Below are positions 62,731 to 64,000 of a stretch of 64,000 nucleotides of DNA, in pieces. Both the position numbers and the translations under genes were made by a program. The notes beneath the pieces were generated by a model. It was given only the letters and a program-made list of their open reading frames with translations. It did no database searches and had not been told where the DNA came from. The stretch comes from Pseudoips prasinana (taxonomy: Eukaryota; Arthropoda; Insecta; Lepidoptera; Nolidae), in contig OX621237.1 of the NCBI GenBank assembly GCA_951640165.1, positions 310,001-374,000 on the forward strand, read 5' to 3'. Every line of letters starts with the position of its first letter. Positions within the stretch are counted from its first letter, which is position 1.

Positions 62731-64000
62731 TCGAAACGGTTTTTCAAAGACTGCGTGAGTCTAACTTCAAAATCCAGTTAGACAAGTCCGAATTTTTAAA
62801 AAATGAAACTGCATACTTAGGCCATATTATAAGCAGTGAGGGAATAAAACCTAATCCCGACAAACTCACGGCAATTCAAAATTACCCAATACCCAAAACT
62901 CCGAAGGAGATAAAGCAATTTTTGGGGCTCCTTGGTTACTACCGAAAGTTTATCCCAGATTTCGCCCGCGTCACCAAACCCATGACACTTTGCCTAAAGA
63001 AAGGAAAGAAAGTCACATTGAATACGGATTACGTTAAATGTTTTGAGAAATGTAAGACTCTTTTGACTAACGACCCGATATTGCAGTACCCAGATTTTAC
63101 CAAAGAATTCATATTAACAACTGATTCCTCTAACTTCGCACTAGGCGCTGTCCTCTCTCAGGGAGCTATTGGATCTGACAAACCAATAGCTTATGCGTCT
63201 CGTACCTTGAACGAGAGTGAGATCAACTATAGTACAATCGAAAGGGAATTGCTTGCTATAGTCTGGGCAACCAAATATTTTCGACCATATCTATTTGGAC
63301 GAAAGTTCAAAATTGTTACAGATCATAAGCCACTGCAGTGGGTTATGAACATTAAGGAACCCAACTCAAGGCTAACGAGATGGCGGTTAAAACTAAGTGA
63401 ATACGATTTCACTGTTGCTTACAAAAAAGGCAAAAGTAACACCAACGCCGACGCCTTGTCTCGTGTTGAAATTTTTAATGAAGAATCTAGTTCAATTATA
63501 GCCAATGCATCCGAAAAACCCCCATCTATAGAAAACTCTGAGACACTTACCGCTCATACATCTGACGAAAACCCTATATTAGAAGTCCCTATCACAGACC
63601 TACCATTAAACAAGTTCCACAGACAAATATATTTTACGATCGTAGGTGATATAAAGAAAAGAACTTCCGTAACAAAGCCATTTGAAACCCATACTAGGAC
63701 TGCCATACAACTGTCTCAGTCTAATTTAGAAGAAGATGTAGTAAAAGCGATCAAAGAATATGTTAATCCTAAGATAAAAACAGCCATAATGATAAATCCA
63801 CCTCTTGGAATGTACGAAATAGTCCCTATTATACAGAATAAATTTAGAAGTTCTTCTATGAATTTGGTAATTGCCAAAAAAGAGTTAGAAAACGTTAAAG
63901 AATACCTGCGACAACAGGAAATCATACGTCATTATCACGAAGGAAAAACCAACCATCGTGGTATTAACGAGTGTTACCTTGCTTTGTCTGAAAAATATTT
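62731..64000 (+). pseudogene. G2 pol: RT thumb, RNase H, integrase start (runs off window)
   Basis: Open to the window end without a stop. TNLETVFQRLRESNFKIQLD; AYLGHIISSEGIKPNPDKL; FLGLLGYYRKFIPDFARVTK. RNase H: LTTDSSNFALGAVLSQG (D), NYSTIERELLAIVWATKYF (E), IVTDHKPLQW (D). Then a linker (NADALSRVEIFNEESSS) and the beginning of the integrase HHCC domain: HEGKTNHRGINECYLALSE, matching the first two histidines. The two pol halves are separated only by the 62725 defect, so Pol is otherwise intact to the window edge. Confidence 0.88.

Overview
The window is insect DNA and almost certainly lepidopteran: AT-rich sequence packed with transposable elements typical of moths and butterflies. These are a near-intact Jockey LINE with CCHC zinc knuckles, R1-, RTE- and CR1/jockey-type LINE debris, tRNA-headed SINEs, Helitrons with the usual lepidopteran ends (TCTATAC... 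to ...CTAG), Ty3/gypsy LTR elements and a Tc1 remnant. I see no convincing complete host gene; one small fragment (24328-24560, minus) looks like a terminal exon. Density and nesting suggest heterochromatin, perhaps a W chromosome or pericentromere, but this is inference.

Layout. 1-9.3 kb: LINE scraps, a short non-autonomous Helitron, a SINE head and two adjacent foldback palindromes. 9.36-11.6 kb: decayed jockey-type LINE (minus). 11.7-16.1 kb: a SINE, AT-rich DNA, then two tandem copies of an unusual unit made of short terminal inverted repeats, inward-facing arrays of a ~15-bp CCGA motif, a GC-rich core and a 19-bp minisatellite. 16-25 kb: LINE fragments, SINEs, a Tc1 transposase piece, an internally deleted R1-like LINE and the possible exon.

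25.1-41.9 kb is one Ty3/gypsy element (TG...CA LTRs, 4-bp ATTT duplication) with later insertions: a 5.1-kb Helitron inside its 5' LTR, a ~5.1-kb two-ORF LINE inside its gag, a TIR element inside the Helitron, and a truncated LINE inside ORF1 of the LINE. The 3' LTR serves as the empty-site control for the Helitron. 42-43.2 kb: RTE-type LINE (minus). 43.95-51.2 kb: LINE pieces in both orientations with a 41-bp direct repeat at each side of a 5.2-kb block. 52.2-57.8 kb: a nearly full-length Jockey LINE (minus) with an intact 910-aa ORF2 and a single-base frameshift in ORF1. 59.4-64 kb: the 5' half of a second gypsy element (17.6/297 type, tRNA-Ser primer site), running off the window with frameshifts in gag and pol.

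The coding regions supply replication functions for their own elements (Gag, protease, RT, RNase H, integrase, LINE endonuclease-RT, Helitron helicase), and nearly all are broken. The best candidates for something undescribed are the CCGA-array element, the recurrent perfect foldback palindromes (some exactly at 5' truncation points), and the TIR element that keeps only a CXC-like cysteine-rich ORF.
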